From NCBI GenBank assembly GCA_902779865.1, contig CACZDG010000018.1:1-40922 (forward strand): a DNA stretch of 40,922 nt, read 5' to 3'. Of this stretch, positions 24,311-33,900 are shown one piece after another. The DNA comes from an uncultured bacterium. GTDB lineage: Bacteria; Verrucomicrobiota; Kiritimatiellia; RFP12; UBA1067. A model generated the notes under the pieces. The model ran no database searches, was not told the DNA's origin, and was given only the letters and a program-made list of their open reading frames with translations. Each line of letters begins with the position of its first letter. The stretch's first letter is position 1. The position numbers and the translations under genes are program-made.

Positions 24311-24847
24311 TTAGTTCCTCCCCGCAAACGGCATGCCGAGCGCGGTCAGCAGCTCCTTGGCGGCCTTGTTGTCCTTCGAACTTGTGACGAACGTCACGTC
24401 CATGCCGCAATTGGGCCCCGTAGCCTCGACGAGTTCGGGGAAAATCGCGTGCTCCTTGAGACCGAGCGTGTAGTTGCCGCGGCCGTCGAAGCCACGGTTG
24501 GGCACGCCGCGGAAGTCGCGGATGCGCGGCAGCGCCGCGTTGATCAGACGTTCGGTGAAATCCCACATGCGGTCGCCGCGCAGGGTAACCTTCGCGCCGA
24601 TGACCATGCCCTCGCGCAGCTTGAAGTTCGAGATGGACTTCTTCGCCTTGCAGAGGAGGGGCTTCTGGCCGGTAATCGCCTGGAGGTCTTCGACGATGGC
24701 CTTCTGCTCGTCCTTGGAGACGATGCCGAAGCCCATGTTCACGACGACCTTCTGGAGGCGGGGTACGAGCATCCTGTTCGTCGTGCCGAGCTTCTGCTCG
24801 AGCTCGCCGATGATGCGTGAGGTGTATTCTTCTTTCAGCTTAGCCAT
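24311..24847 (-). CDS. rplE: 50S ribosomal protein L5
   Basis: 5S rRNA-binding protein of the central protuberance; 178 residues from ATG 24847 (MAKLKEEYTSRIIGELEQKL). The frame is open further upstream, but that stretch is an Arg/Pro-rich read of rplX. Signatures are VPRLQKVVVNMGFG, TGQKPLLCKAKKSISNFKLR and RIRDFRGVPNRGFDGRGNYT. Confidence 0.97.
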   Translation of the reverse strand: MAKLKEEYTSRIIGELEQKLGTTNRMLVPRLQKVVVNMGFGIVSKDEQKAIVEDLQAITGQKPLLCKAKKSISNFKLREGMVIGAKVTLRGDRMWDFTERLINAALPRIRDFRGVPNRGFDGRGNYTLGLKEHAIFPELVEATGPNCGMDVTFVTSSKDNKAAKELLTALGMPFAGRN

Positions 24848-24857
24848 GACGAGTTCC

Positions 24858-25169
24858 TCAGATGGTCTTCCCGGAGGCCTTGAGCTTGCGCACCTTCTTG
24901 CCGTCCTTCTCGACGGTGGCCACGCGCGAACCCTTCTTCGCGTCGGGGTCATAGGGCATCAGCTTGCAGAGCGCGATCGGGAACTCCCGTTCGACGAGAC
25001 CGCCCTGAGTCCGCTCAGTGCGGCGGACGGCCTTTTTGTGGACGTTGATTCCGGTCACGATCGCCGTGCCGTCCTTAGCGTTCACCTTCTGGACGACACC
25101 GGTGCGCCCGGCGTCGTTTCCGTGAGTAACGATCACGGTGTCGTTCTTGCGAATACGTGCAATACTCAT
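24858..25169 (-). CDS. rplX: 50S ribosomal protein L24
   Basis: Assembly initiator that binds 23S rRNA near the exit tunnel; 103 residues. The KOW motif lies at the N-terminus (RIRKNDTVIVTHGNDAGRTG). INVHKKAVRRTERTQGGLVE follows. A basic C-terminus (KKVRKLKASGKTI) closes the protein. It is 10 bp from rplE and 12 bp from rplN. Confidence 0.96.
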   Translation of the reverse strand: MSIARIRKNDTVIVTHGNDAGRTGVVQKVNAKDGTAIVTGINVHKKAVRRTERTQGGLVEREFPIALCKLMPYDPDAKKGSRVATVEKDGKKVRKLKASGKTI

Positions 25170-25181
25170 GATGCGCTCCTC

Positions 25182-25547
25182 TTAGACCACTTCCGGGGCC
25201 ATTGACAGGATTTTCATGTAGTTCTTCTCACGCAGCTCGCGCGGAACGGGCCCGAACACGCGGGAACCGATCGGGTTGAGCTTGGAGTCAACGAGAACGC
25301 ATGCGTTCTGGTCGAAGTGCACCCGCTGGCCGTCCTCGCGGACGATCGGCGCGCCCGTGCGGATGATCACCGCCGTGGCCACCTGGCCCTTGCGGATCGA
25401 ACCCGTGGGGCTCGCCTCTTTGATGGCCACGCGGATCACGTCGCCGAGGTGCGCGTACTCCTTGCGCTGCTTGAGAATGCGGAAGCACATGGCGCGCTTC
25501 GCGCCCGTGTTGTCCGCAACGACGAGGTTTGTAAGTTCCTGAATCAT
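25182..25547 (-). CDS. rplN: 50S ribosomal protein L14
   Basis: Intersubunit-bridge protein; 121 residues. It matches L14 from end to end: MIQELTNLVVADNTGAKRAM, GDVIRVAIKEA, AVIIRTGAPIVREDGQ, FDQNACVLVD and the terminal EKNYMKILSMAPEVV. One base separates its start from the rpsQ stop. Confidence 0.98.
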   Translation of the reverse strand: MIQELTNLVVADNTGAKRAMCFRILKQRKEYAHLGDVIRVAIKEASPTGSIRKGQVATAVIIRTGAPIVREDGQRVHFDQNACVLVDSKLNPIGSRVFGPVPRELREKNYMKILSMAPEVV

Positions 25548-25548
25548 G

Positions 25549-25809
25549 TCACTTCGCCTCCGGCGTCATTATGCGCCAGCGCTTGGTCGCGCTGAGCGGA
25601 CGCGTTTCCATGATCGTGACGATGTCGCCCACCTTCGCGGTGTCGGCCTCGTCGTGTGCATGGTACTTCTTCGAGCGGACCACGACCTTCCCGTAAACGG
25701 GATGGCGTTCGCGGTAGGTCACCTGGACGACGACGCTCTTCGCGCCCATCTTCGAGACGACCTTTCCCTTGCGGACCTTGCGGTCGCCGCGTTTAACTTC
25801 ATTCGCCAT
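25549..25809 (-). CDS. rpsQ: 30S ribosomal protein S17
   Basis: Small-subunit OB-fold protein that binds the 5' domain of 16S rRNA; 86 residues. Visible stretches are [58 protein letters not shown]. It lies 2 bp from rpmC. Confidence 0.97.
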   Translation of the reverse strand: MANEVKRGDRKVRKGKVVSKMGAKSVVVQVTYRERHPVYGKVVVRSKKYHAHDEADTAKVGDIVTIMETRPLSATKRWRIMTPEAK

Positions 25810-25811
25810 AA

Positions 25812-26012
25812 TTACTTGGCCTCCTTGTTCGCGGCGGCCTGGACCGTCATCATGCGCGCGATTTCGCGGCGCATCATGCGCATCCTGACCGGCTTTTCTA
25901 CATCAACCTTCGACGCATGGCGCAGCTTGACATCAGCGAGCGCCTTGCGGGCCTCGCGGATCTTGGCCGCGAGTTCGTCCGCGCCGAGTTCCTTCAGTTC
26001 GTTAGTCTTCAT
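25812..26012 (-). CDS. rpmC: 50S ribosomal protein L29
   Basis: Small two-helix protein near the tunnel exit that helps dock SRP and trigger factor; 66 residues from ATG 26012 ([20 protein letters not shown]). The start overlaps the TGA of rplP by one base. The frame remains open upstream, but that part is a shadow of rpl[21 protein letters not shown] contains the L29 core where homologues have the QLENP/RIRxVRR region. Confidence 0.94.
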   Translation of the reverse strand: MKTNELKELGADELAAKIREARKALADVKLRHASKVDVEKPVRMRMMRREIARMMTVQAAANKEAK

Positions 26013-26434
26013 CAGATCTTCACTCCTGCACGCGTGATGAACTTCGTGTGGATGCCGATCTTGGTCGCGGCGAGGCGGAGGCACTCGCGCGCCACTTCCT
26101 CGGAAACGCCGCCAACCTCGAACAGCACCTTGCCGGGAAGGACCACGGCGACCCAGAATTCCGGGTTGCCCTTGCCCCCGCCCATACGCACTTCGATAGG
26201 CTTGCGCGTGACCGGCTTGTCCGGGAACATGCGGATCCAAAGCTTGCCCTTGCGCTTCATTTCGCGGTTGATCGCGACGCGGCATGCTTCGATCTGGGTC
26301 GCAGTGAGGAACCCGCGCGTGGTCGCCTTGAGGCCGAACTCGCCGTAAGCGAGCTCCGCGCCCGAGGTGGCCCAGCCGCCGCGGTTGCCTTTGGACTGCT
26401 TCCTGAACTTTACTCTCTTGGGCATCAACGGCAT
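26012..26434 (-). CDS. rplP: 50S ribosomal protein L16
   Basis: Large-subunit protein close to the A-site tRNA; 140 residues. Signatures are [53 protein letters not shown] and [20 protein letters not shown] (26441-26445) lies 6 nt before the ATG at 26434, so the protein should start MPLMPKR and not at the second ATG three codons on. Confidence 0.97.
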   Translation of the reverse strand: MPLMPKRVKFRKQSKGNRGGWATSGAELAYGEFGLKATTRGFLTATQIEACRVAINREMKRKGKLWIRMFPDKPVTRKPIEVRMGGGKGNPEFWVAVVLPGKVLFEVGGVSEEVARECLRLAATKIGIHTKFITRAGVKI

Positions 26435-26437
26435 GAC

Positions 26438-27139
26438 TTACCTCCGCTCCTTGCGCTCGCCGCGCTCACCCCGTTCACCGCGCTCGCGGCGGCCTTCGGG
26501 ACGGCGGTTCGGCTGGAAATCCTCTCTCTTGCAGATCCACACCTTGATGCCGATCTTGCCGGCCGTGGTGTTGGCTTCCGCAAACCCGTAATCGATGTTG
26601 GCGCGCAGCGTGTGCAGCGGCACCTTGCCCTCGCGGCCCCATTCGACGCGCGCGATTTCCGCGCCGTTGATTCGGCCTGACGCGTGAATCTTGATTCCAT
26701 CGACTCCCATGTCCATCGCAACCTTCTGCGCGCGCTTCATGGCGCGCTTGAGGGCGATTCGGCGCTCAAGCTGCTGGGCGATGGACTCCGCCACGAGCTG
26801 CGCGTCAGCGTCTGCGTCGCGCACCTCCTTGATCTCGAGATAGACTTCCTTCTTGGTGAGCTTCTCGAGGTCCATGCGGATGTTGTCCACGTCCTGGCCC
26901 TTCTTGCCGATGATGATTCCGGGGCGCGCGCTGAAGAGGCTCACGCGCACGCGGTTGGCGTAGCGCTCAATGAGCACCTTCGAGATGGCGGCCTCGGCGA
27001 GGCGCTTCTTGACGGCGGCGCGGATCTTCTGGTCCTCGACCAAGAAGTCGGCGAACGCCTTCTTCGGCGCGAACCAGCGGCTGCGCCATGCGCGGTTCAC
27101 TGGCAGGCGAAACCCGGTGGGGTTGACTTTCTGTCCCAT
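26438..27139 (-). CDS. rpsC: 30S ribosomal protein S3
   Basis: Small-subunit protein at the mRNA entry channel; 233 residues. The N-terminus [20 protein letters not shown], the KH domain [15 protein letters not shown] and the C-terminal [11 protein letters not shown] are clear. The last ~22 residues form a charged repetitive tail ([17 protein letters not shown]) beyond the conserved fold. Three base pairs separate it from rplP and one from rplV. Confidence 0.97.
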   Translation of the reverse strand: MGQKVNPTGFRLPVNRAWRSRWFAPKKAFADFLVEDQKIRAAVKKRLAEAAISKVLIERYANRVRVSLFSARPGIIIGKKGQDVDNIRMDLEKLTKKEVYLEIKEVRDADADAQLVAESIAQQLERRIALKRAMKRAQKVAMDMGVDGIKIHASGRINGAEIARVEWGREGKVPLHTLRANIDYGFAEANTTAGKIGIKVWICKREDFQPNRRPEGRRERGERGERGERKERR

Positions 27140-27140
27140 A

Positions 27141-27485
27141 TTACTTGCTCTCCTTGCCGTCCGTCAGGACGACCTTGCAGTGGCAGAGGCGGTGCGCGAT
27201 CGGATGTGCCGAGCCGCGCGCCGTCGGCCAGAATCTGCGGATGCGCACGGACTCGTCGAACACGCAGAGCTTGACGGTGAGCGTGTCGGCGTCGAGCCCC
27301 TTGTTGTTCTTGGCGTTCGCCACTGCGCTCAGCAGCGTGTTCTTGAGAATCGTCGCCGCTTTCTTCGGCGAGAATTCGACTACCTTCAGGGCGGCCGAGA
27401 CCGGCAGACCCTGGCATTCGCGCGCAAGCGGACGGCCCTTGGCCGCCGACATGCGGGCATTACGCGTAAGTGCTATCACTTCCAT
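27141..27485 (-). CDS. rplV: 50S ribosomal protein L22
   Basis: Lines the peptide exit tunnel; 114 residues. Visible are [40 protein letters not shown] and the tunnel beta-hairpin region [20 protein letters not shown]. The family normally ends near TVVL or similar; here it is [12 protein letters not shown]. Confidence 0.97.
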   Translation of the reverse strand: MEVIALTRNARMSAAKGRPLARECQGLPVSAALKVVEFSPKKAATILKNTLLSAVANAKNNKGLDADTLTVKLCVFDESVRIRRFWPTARGSAHPIAHRLCHCKVVLTDGKESK

Positions 27486-27495
27486 GATTCAGTCC

Positions 27496-27777
27496 TTACC
27501 TCTTGTCGGCCTTTTCGACGTGGGCGCCATGCGACTTGAACGTACGCGTGGGCGCGAACTCGCCGAGGCGGTGTCCGACCATGTTTTCGGTGATTTTGAT
27601 CGGGAGATGGACCTTGCCGTTGTGGATGGCGAACGTCAATCCCACGAAGTCCGGGAGCACCATCGAGCGGCGGCTCCACGTCTTGATCGGCTGCTTCTTG
27701 CCGGCGGCCGTCATTTTCTGGACCTTGCGGAGGAGGGATTCCTCCACGTACGGCCCCTTCTTGAGTGAACGCGACAT
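27496..27777 (-). CDS. rpsS: 30S ribosomal protein S19
   Basis: Head protein that contacts S13 and the A-site finger; 93 residues. [40 protein letters not shown] and [20 protein letters not shown] are the classical S19 stretches. It lies 3 bp after rplB. Confidence 0.98.
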   Translation of the reverse strand: MSRSLKKGPYVEESLLRKVQKMTAAGKKQPIKTWSRRSMVLPDFVGLTFAIHNGKVHLPIKITENMVGHRLGEFAPTRTFKSHGAHVEKADKR

Positions 27778-27780
27778 GTG

Positions 27781-28605
27781 TTACTTTCTCCGCTTGACGA
27801 TGACTTTGTTCGATGCCTTGCCGGGCTTGCGCGTCTTGCCGCCCTTTGCAAGCTGTCCCCACGGCGAGCACGGGTTCGTACCGCCTGACGTACGGCCTTC
27901 GCCGCCGCCCATCGGGTGGTCCACAGGGTTCATCGCGACGCCGCGCACCGTCGGGCGAATACCCAGATGGCGCTTGCGGCCGGCCTTGCCGAGCTTGATC
28001 GAGTCCCAGTCCTTGTTGCCGACGGAACCAATCGTGGCCTTGCACTTCGCGCTGAAGATGCGCACTTCCCCGGAGGAAAGCTTGAGCGTGACCGTGTCCT
28101 TGTCGCGGGCCATGACCTGCGCCTCGGTTCCGGCGGAACGGGCGATCTTCGCACCCTGACCAGCCACGAGCTCGACGGCGTGGACCATGAGGCCCAGCGG
28201 GATCAGCCCGAGCGGCAGGCAGTTGCCCACCGTGGCTTCGGCCTTAGCGCCGCTCATCAGCTTCATGCCGACCTTGAGACCATCGGGCGCGAGGATGTAG
28301 GTCTTCACGCCGTCGGCGTATTCAAGGAGCGCGAGGTTCGCGCTGCGGTTGGGGTCGTACGCGATGTCCTTCACCGTCGCCTCCACGCCGTCCTTGGCGC
28401 GGCGGAAGTCGATGATGCGGTAACGCTGCTTCGCGCCGCCGCCGTGGTGGCGCGTCGTGATGCGGCCCTGGTTGTTGCGGCCGGCGGTTTTCCGCTTGGC
28501 GCGCGTCAGGCTCTTCACCGGCTTCTTCTCGGTGATCTCCTCGAACGTGGAGGCCACGCGGAAGCGCATCCCCTGCGAACGGGCTTTAAACGTTTTAAGT
28601 GCCAT
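27781..28605 (-). CDS. rplB: 50S ribosomal protein L2
   Basis: Essential for peptidyl-transferase assembly and subunit joining; 274 residues from ATG 28605 (MALKTFKARSQGMRFRVAST). An upstream open extension was dropped, since the conserved protein starts here. Signatures are KRKTAGRNNQGRITTRHHGG, KQRYRIIDFRRAKDG and the C-terminal PVDHPMGGGEGRTSGG, which holds the conserved His of the NPVDHP-type motif. Confidence 0.98.
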   Translation of the reverse strand: MALKTFKARSQGMRFRVASTFEEITEKKPVKSLTRAKRKTAGRNNQGRITTRHHGGGAKQRYRIIDFRRAKDGVEATVKDIAYDPNRSANLALLEYADGVKTYILAPDGLKVGMKLMSGAKAEATVGNCLPLGLIPLGLMVHAVELVAGQGAKIARSAGTEAQVMARDKDTVTLKLSSGEVRIFSAKCKATIGSVGNKDWDSIKLGKAGRKRHLGIRPTVRGVAMNPVDHPMGGGEGRTSGGTNPCSPWGQLAKGGKTRKPGKASNKVIVKRRK

Positions 28606-28622
28606 ATCCGGATTCCTCTTCC

Positions 28623-28901
28623 TTACACCATTTCGATGCGCTCGCCGGGCTTGACCTCGACGATCGCGCGCTTCCAAGTGGATTCCGTGACCTGGCGGCG
28701 GGTGCCGCGCAACGTGCGGAGGCCGCCCTTCATGTTCACCGTGCGAACCGCCAGCACGTGGACGCCGAACTGCGTCTCCACAGCCTTGCGGATCTCCGGC
28801 TTCGTGGCCGCCTTGTCCACTTCAAGGAAATACTGGTTGAGAGCGCCGAGCCTGGAACTCTTTTCGGTCAGGATCAGTCGCTTGATGATGTCGCGGGCCA
28901 T
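28623..28901 (-). CDS. rplW: 50S ribosomal protein L23
   Basis: Tunnel-exit protein that docks trigger factor and SRP; 92 residues from ATG 28901 (MARDIIKRLILTEKSSRLGA). The start shares a base with the rplD stop (TAATG). KPEIRKAVETQFGVHVLAVR is the conserved core. The short C-terminus (KPGERIEMV) is normal. Confidence 0.97.
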   Translation of the reverse strand: MARDIIKRLILTEKSSRLGALNQYFLEVDKAATKPEIRKAVETQFGVHVLAVRTVNMKGGLRTLRGTRRQVTESTWKRAIVEVKPGERIEMV

Positions 28902-29539
28902 TACTTGTTCTCCTTCCCGGCCACACGGGCCATGAGGGCGTCGTAGCCGGCCTTGTCGCACACGATCTTCCTGAAGAGGAGAACCGCGTACGGGTTGATT
29001 TCCTGTGCCGTGGCGGAATCGACGCGCGGCAGGTTGCGAACCATGAGATCGACCGTCTCGTTGATGTCCGCCGTCACGACGAGCGCGCTGCGGTCAACGC
29101 CGATCTTCTTGAGGAACGCCGCCATCAGTTTCGTCTTGGGCGCCTCGAAGGCGAACTCGCTCACCACCAGCACGTCGCCAGCCTGAATCTTCTCCGAGAC
29201 GGCGCGCGCGAACGCGAGCTTCATCACCTTCTTGTTCACCTTCACGCCGAAGTCGCGGGGCTTGGGGCCGTGCGCCACGCCGCCGCCGCGCCACACAGGG
29301 CTCTGGCGGAAACCGGCGCGAGCGTTGCCCGTGCCCTTCTGCTTCCAGGGCTTCTTGTTCGAGCCGGCGACTTCGCCTTTGCCCTTCGTGGAGGCCGTGC
29401 CCGCGCGCATCGCGTTGCGGATGGCCACCACCGCGTCCTTGAGAGCCTGTTCGCCCCTGTCCAGGACGAGCGCGGCGTCTTCAACCGCGATGTCGGCGCC
29501 GGCCTCGCCGGCGGACGTGTACTGCTTAATCGTGCTCAT
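28901..29539 (-). CDS. rplD: 50S ribosomal protein L4
   Basis: Tunnel protein of 212 residues. Signatures are RAGTASTKGKGEVAGSNKKP, WKQKGTGNARAGFRQSPVWR and GGGVAHGPKPRDFGVKVNKK. The C-terminal Rossmann-like part contains VVTADINETVDLMVRNLPRV. In enterobacteria L4 also represses the S10 operon through its leader RNA; the long S10 leader here makes some leader control plausible, but the structure is not the enterobacterial one as far as I can see. Confidence 0.97.
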   Translation of the reverse strand: MSTIKQYTSAGEAGADIAVEDAALVLDRGEQALKDAVVAIRNAMRAGTASTKGKGEVAGSNKKPWKQKGTGNARAGFRQSPVWRGGGVAHGPKPRDFGVKVNKKVMKLAFARAVSEKIQAGDVLVVSEFAFEAPKTKLMAAFLKKIGVDRSALVVTADINETVDLMVRNLPRVDSATAQEINPYAVLLFRKIVCDKAGYDALMARVAGKENK

Positions 29540-29542
29540 TGA

Positions 29543-30214
29543 TTACTTCGCCCCTTTCTTCGCCTTGAACGCGAGAGCCGCGTTCTTGAGGGACTTGCGG
29601 ACGAACACCGTGCCGTTGCGGGCACCGGGGATCGAACCCTTGACGAGAATAGCGTTGTCTTCGGGACGGATCTGCACCACCTCGAGGTTCACCGCCGTGC
29701 GGTTCACGTCGCCCATGTGGCCGGGCATCTTCTTGCCCTTCTCGATCCAGCCGGGGAGGTCACGCGCCGCGAGGCCGCCCGTCCGGCGCTTCGAATGGCC
29801 GCCGTGCGTCATGTTGCCGCCCGCGAAACCGTAACGGCGGAGAACGCCGGCAAAGCCCCGGCCCTTCGTCACGCCCGTCACGTCCACGTACTTGACGCCC
29901 TCGAAGTTGGCGACCGTGAGCACGTCGCCCACCTTCACCTCTTCGCCTGCGTCCGGCGCAAACTCCTTGAGGAGGCGCACCTTCTTGTCCTTCAGACCGC
30001 CGGTCTTCTCCTGATGGCCAGCAACGGCCTTCGTGAGGCGGCGGGCCTTCTGCTCGCCGAAACCGAGCTGGGCGGCCACGTAGCCGTCCTTTTCAAGCGT
30101 CTTGACCTGGACGACCGGGCAGGGGCCGACCTCGATCACGGTCACGCACACGCGCTTGCCGTCATCGGTGAACACCTGGGTCATTCCAATCTTCTTTCCA
30201 ATCAAACCTTCCAT
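29543..30214 (-). CDS. rplC: 50S ribosomal protein L3
   Basis: Early assembly protein next to the peptidyl-transferase centre; 223 residues. [39 protein letters not shown] and [20 protein letters not shown] are conserved. The last contains the loop with the methylatable Gln region, which here reads KKMPGHMG. It lies 10 bp after rpsJ. Confidence 0.97.
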   Translation of the reverse strand: MEGLIGKKIGMTQVFTDDGKRVCVTVIEVGPCPVVQVKTLEKDGYVAAQLGFGEQKARRLTKAVAGHQEKTGGLKDKKVRLLKEFAPDAGEEVKVGDVLTVANFEGVKYVDVTGVTKGRGFAGVLRRYGFAGGNMTHGGHSKRRTGGLAARDLPGWIEKGKKMPGHMGDVNRTAVNLEVVQIRPEDNAILVKGSIPGARNGTVFVRKSLKNAALAFKAKKGAK

Positions 30215-30224
30215 TGCGCCCTCC

Positions 30225-30533
30225 TTACACCTTGATGGTGATATCGACGCCCGCAGGCAGGTTCAGCTTCTTCAGTTCGTCGATCGTCTTCGCCGTGGGG
30301 TTGACGATGTCGAGCAGACGCTTGTGCGTCCGCATCTCGAACTGATCCATGCTCTTCTTGTCCACGTTCGGCGAGCGGTTCACCGTGAAACGCTCGACGC
30401 GGGTCGGCAGCGGGATTGGGCCCACTACCTGCGCACCAGTCCCGCGGGCCGTGTCGATGATTCCACCGACAGCCCTATCCAGCACACGGTGATCGTATGC
30501 CTGCAGGCGGATGCGTACTCTCTGCTGTTGCAT
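30225..30533 (-). CDS. rpsJ: 30S ribosomal protein S10
   Basis: Small-subunit head protein that also takes part in NusB-S10 antitermination; 102 residues. [40 protein letters not shown] and [20 protein letters not shown] are conserved. It is the first gene of the ribosomal operon. GAGAACAAGAG precedes the ATG, a weak ribosome binding site. Promoter and long leader lie upstream. Confidence 0.98.
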   Translation of the reverse strand: MQQQRVRIRLQAYDHRVLDRAVGGIIDTARGTGAQVVGPIPLPTRVERFTVNRSPNVDKKSMDQFEMRTHKRLLDIVNPTAKTIDELKKLNLPAGVDITIKV

Positions 30534-30813
30534 CTCTTGTTCTCTTTTCTTCTAGTTTTCGTTTCGATTTCCTGACCTTTCACGACTCCGACATCGCTGG
30601 GCGGCGTCTCGCCGTTGCCTGCGCGGCCCCTCGGGCCGGCTCGGAATTGAGTGTCCGGTCAGTCCAACCCCTCAAGCTCAAGACCCGAAACGGAAGCGCC
30701 CGCGGCGCCTTCCCGGCACTGCGGACGCTCTTTTGCCCTTCTGCCGGACGCATCCAGTGCCTTCGCGAGGCCGCCGGACCGTATCTCGAACTCTTGACCC
30801 TATTGGGGTTAGG
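30534..30813 (-). promoter_or_regulatory. Long structured leader of the S10 ribosomal operon
   Basis: About 280 nt between the predicted transcription start and the rpsJ ATG, with no convincing gene. Hairpins visible by eye are CCCTA/TAGGG at 30798-30814 at the very 5' end, GGCACTG/CAGTGCC at 30715-30761 (enclosing two CGGACGC copies), a GC-rich stem at 30692-30713, CGGCCC/GGGCCG at 30624-30638, and CGGCG/CGCCG at 30602-30614. The density suggests a regulatory leader, perhaps autogenous control by a ribosomal protein. No known motif was recognised. Confidence 0.5.
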
Positions 30814-30819
30814 GCGAAT

Positions 30820-30849
30820 AGTATATCATAGTGACACCTTGGTGTGCAA
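30820..30849 (-). promoter_or_regulatory. Predicted S10 operon promoter
   Basis: Minus strand TTGCAC, 18-bp spacer, TATACT, with TATGA just before the -10 as an extended element. It lies 60 bp beyond the stop of the giant protease gene, which runs in the same direction. Confidence 0.65.
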
Positions 30850-30908
30850 GGTGAAAATTGCAAAAAATGAGATTCGCGATATTCATGGTCGTCACTTGTT
30901 CCCTACGC

Positions 30909-33900
30909 CTACTCCACCGTCACTGTCCACGGGCCGCCAGCTGGCCTCTTGCACCGCGCCTCGCCAATGCCCCTACCGTCCACAACGAAACCAATGACGT
31001 TCACGGTGTACTTCTTCAACTTCATCTTGCCATTCGCCTCCTCCAGCGCATACGCCTTGAACGAGCCCTTGAACTGTCCGGTTTTCGCGGTATATGTGAG
31101 CTTTAGCCCAGAAAGATTGGTCTTGCCCTTAGTGTCGTCCACTATGAGTCCCTTGTCAGACTCCCCATCGTAGATTTCCGGCGGTTCCGCGCCCTTCTTC
31201 GGCTTCGCCCACTTCACCGTGGCCGCCTTGGCGAATTGCCACTTGCTTCGTGCCGCAACAAATGTTTCGTTCCACGGTAACAAATCGGAAAGCAGTTCCC
31301 CTGGTACGTCGAAGTCGGAAAAATCCAGCATCGAAAATACGTGTTCGTTAGACATTGTTCCGCCAATGGCTGCCTGTGACATTGCATACATGTCGTTAGA
31401 CAAGGAGAACAGACCGCCCTCTGCCACTTCAAGAGTCATATTTCCAATGGGGGCCTTGAACACCAACGTCTCTCGCGGCAAGTCATATACGTTAAATGTA
31501 ACCGCCTTGGATGTAATCTTCTTTACTTTGCCATCAGCCAAAAGCGTAACAGTGGCGGAAATCTTAACGGTACCTTTTCGCACATTGATCTTGCCTATTT
31601 TCAACTGTACCGTACCCACAAGAATACCATACGTGTCATACAATGCACCATTCACTGCCTGAGCCTTGGAGAACTCAGTGTCCATAACTCCTCCGGAAAG
31701 ATACGACCACTGCAGCGCGATTCTACCTGTCTCGCCATTGTATCCTGCAATGGCTATATGGTATGTCCGTCCCCCGGTTACACGGAACCAACATGCACTA
31801 GACAGATTGGACGCCCCATAATCGTCATTTTCCGCAACCGCCGCAAGTTTACCGAGTGATGCCCCCGCATACACCCCCATTACAGTGTCGATATCAGAGC
31901 CCTCAGTGCTAAACATCATAACGCCGTCCTTAGGCGCAGTCCAATCAACCCATACAGTATTGGCAGCAGTTGATGCAAACTTGACCAATGGCTCGCCAAC
32001 CTCCTGCGTAGCATTTGCATTTGAGCCGAACAGCCTGCCAGCTGACGAAACCAGTCTTGTTGCATTAGCAAATGAATCGGAGAACACGTCTTCACCAGGC
32101 ACAGGTGATTCATCGCCACGAACGGCAAGCGAATTGGGGTCGTTCAACGGCCACCGATACGGCAGATCCGCAGTGGCGGAGCCCATCCACCCAACCGTTC
32201 CATTTACGACATGGACGATTGCGGAAGCATTACAACCTTCAAATACTGACGTGCTTTGACTGACGAACGTATCATCGGTGCTCAGGTCAAGGCGCGGAGC
32301 ATCGCCAAGGAAATGAACGCCGACCAAGTATGTACAATCCTCAAATGCGGCACGACTGAGAACGGACAGGCTTGCGGGTAGATATATATGCCGTATCTTC
32401 GTTCCCATGAATGCCTGTTTCCCGACAGTCATCACCATAGTAGGCAGCACAATCTTTCCGGATAAGCGCGTGTTCGCAAACGCGCTATGTTCAATTACCT
32501 GCAGTCCGGCACCAAACTCAATAGCTTCCAAATTGCTTCCGACAAACGCCCCCTCTCCTAGCCTCGTCAAGCTATCTGGCAACTTTACGGAACGAACATG
32601 AACCCCACGTTCAAACCATGCACGGTGAAATACATATTCGCCAATGGCCGTCACGCCATCGGGGATAATCATGTCCACGGGTCCCGTCCCATCCCAATCA
32701 GTCACAACCCCATTGATGATGGTTAGTCCCTGCGCGGGCGACAGTGGATATGGCATGGGATCGGACACGGGGCCTTGGCGCGGCGTCCAATGTACGTACA
32801 GCGTCTGCGCGGACGTAATTGCGACTTTCGTGGATGCCGTCACCTGCGTACCGCCGCTAGCCGCCGTGAACCATCCGTCAAACGTGTAGCCGTTCCGCGT
32901 CGGCGTCGGGAGCGTGCCGTATGTGGCGTCAAACGTAACCGTCTTGGTCGTCGGCGAGACAGTGCCGCCGTTCGCGTTGAACGTGACGGCGTAGGTATTC
33001 GGTGTCCACTTTGCGTAGAGCGTGGCGTTTGCGGTGAGAGTCACGCTCTGGCCGTTCGTGTAAACCACCGCGCCGCTTGCGCTCGTCGCCCATCCGGCGA
33101 ACGTGTAGCCCGTGCGCGTGAACGCATTGGCGCGTAGTACCTGCGCAACGCCCTGCGTGAACGTCTGCACCGCCATCGTCCCTGTACCCCCGTTCGCGTT
33201 GAAGGTCACCGTATAGGTAGAGAGCGGGACATTCGGCATGCTCCAGTTCAACTGGATTCCACCCTGATAACGGTAGCTACCACCAGATACGGCTATGTGG
33301 TACTTCGTACCGGACACGACTGTAAATGAATTAGAACTTTGAGAATAACCTCTCGATTCCCGACAGTCGTCATTAGCGGCAACCCTCGTCAGCGCTGAGA
33401 CGGAAGTCCCTGTGTAGATTCCCATCACGGTGTCATACACTTCAGAGGCAATGGTATTGAACTGGACAGAACCAGAAGCGGGCGCGGTCCAAGTCCACCA
33501 AATTGTGTTCGTAGCACTAGCCCTAACGTCTGTCAACGGTTCGCCCGATTGATATGTGGCATTAATATTCGAACCCGCCGTCGATCCCGCCGCGCCACTG
33601 ATGACTGTTGCATTTGCGAAATCATCATTAGACGGACGTGTGACCGTTCCAGATACCGTAACGGTCTTCGTCACGATATTGTTGCCTTCATTCGACTCCG
33701 CAACAAGTCCCGTATAATCATATACAACCTTGACAGTATGCGTACCGACCGACAGCGGGCCAATAGCTATGGCTGTCCAACGAGATGAGCCATTTGATGA
33801 AAGTCCCTGCCCCCAGTTCGCGCCAGTCGTCCTCAATGACTCATCGACGTATAAAGCCCATTCAAAATCATTCTCAAACGCCGCACCCGAATTTGCAACA

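Noticed and set aside
30850..30908. Terminator for the giant gene
   Set aside because: A T6 run is present but no convincing stem precedes it.
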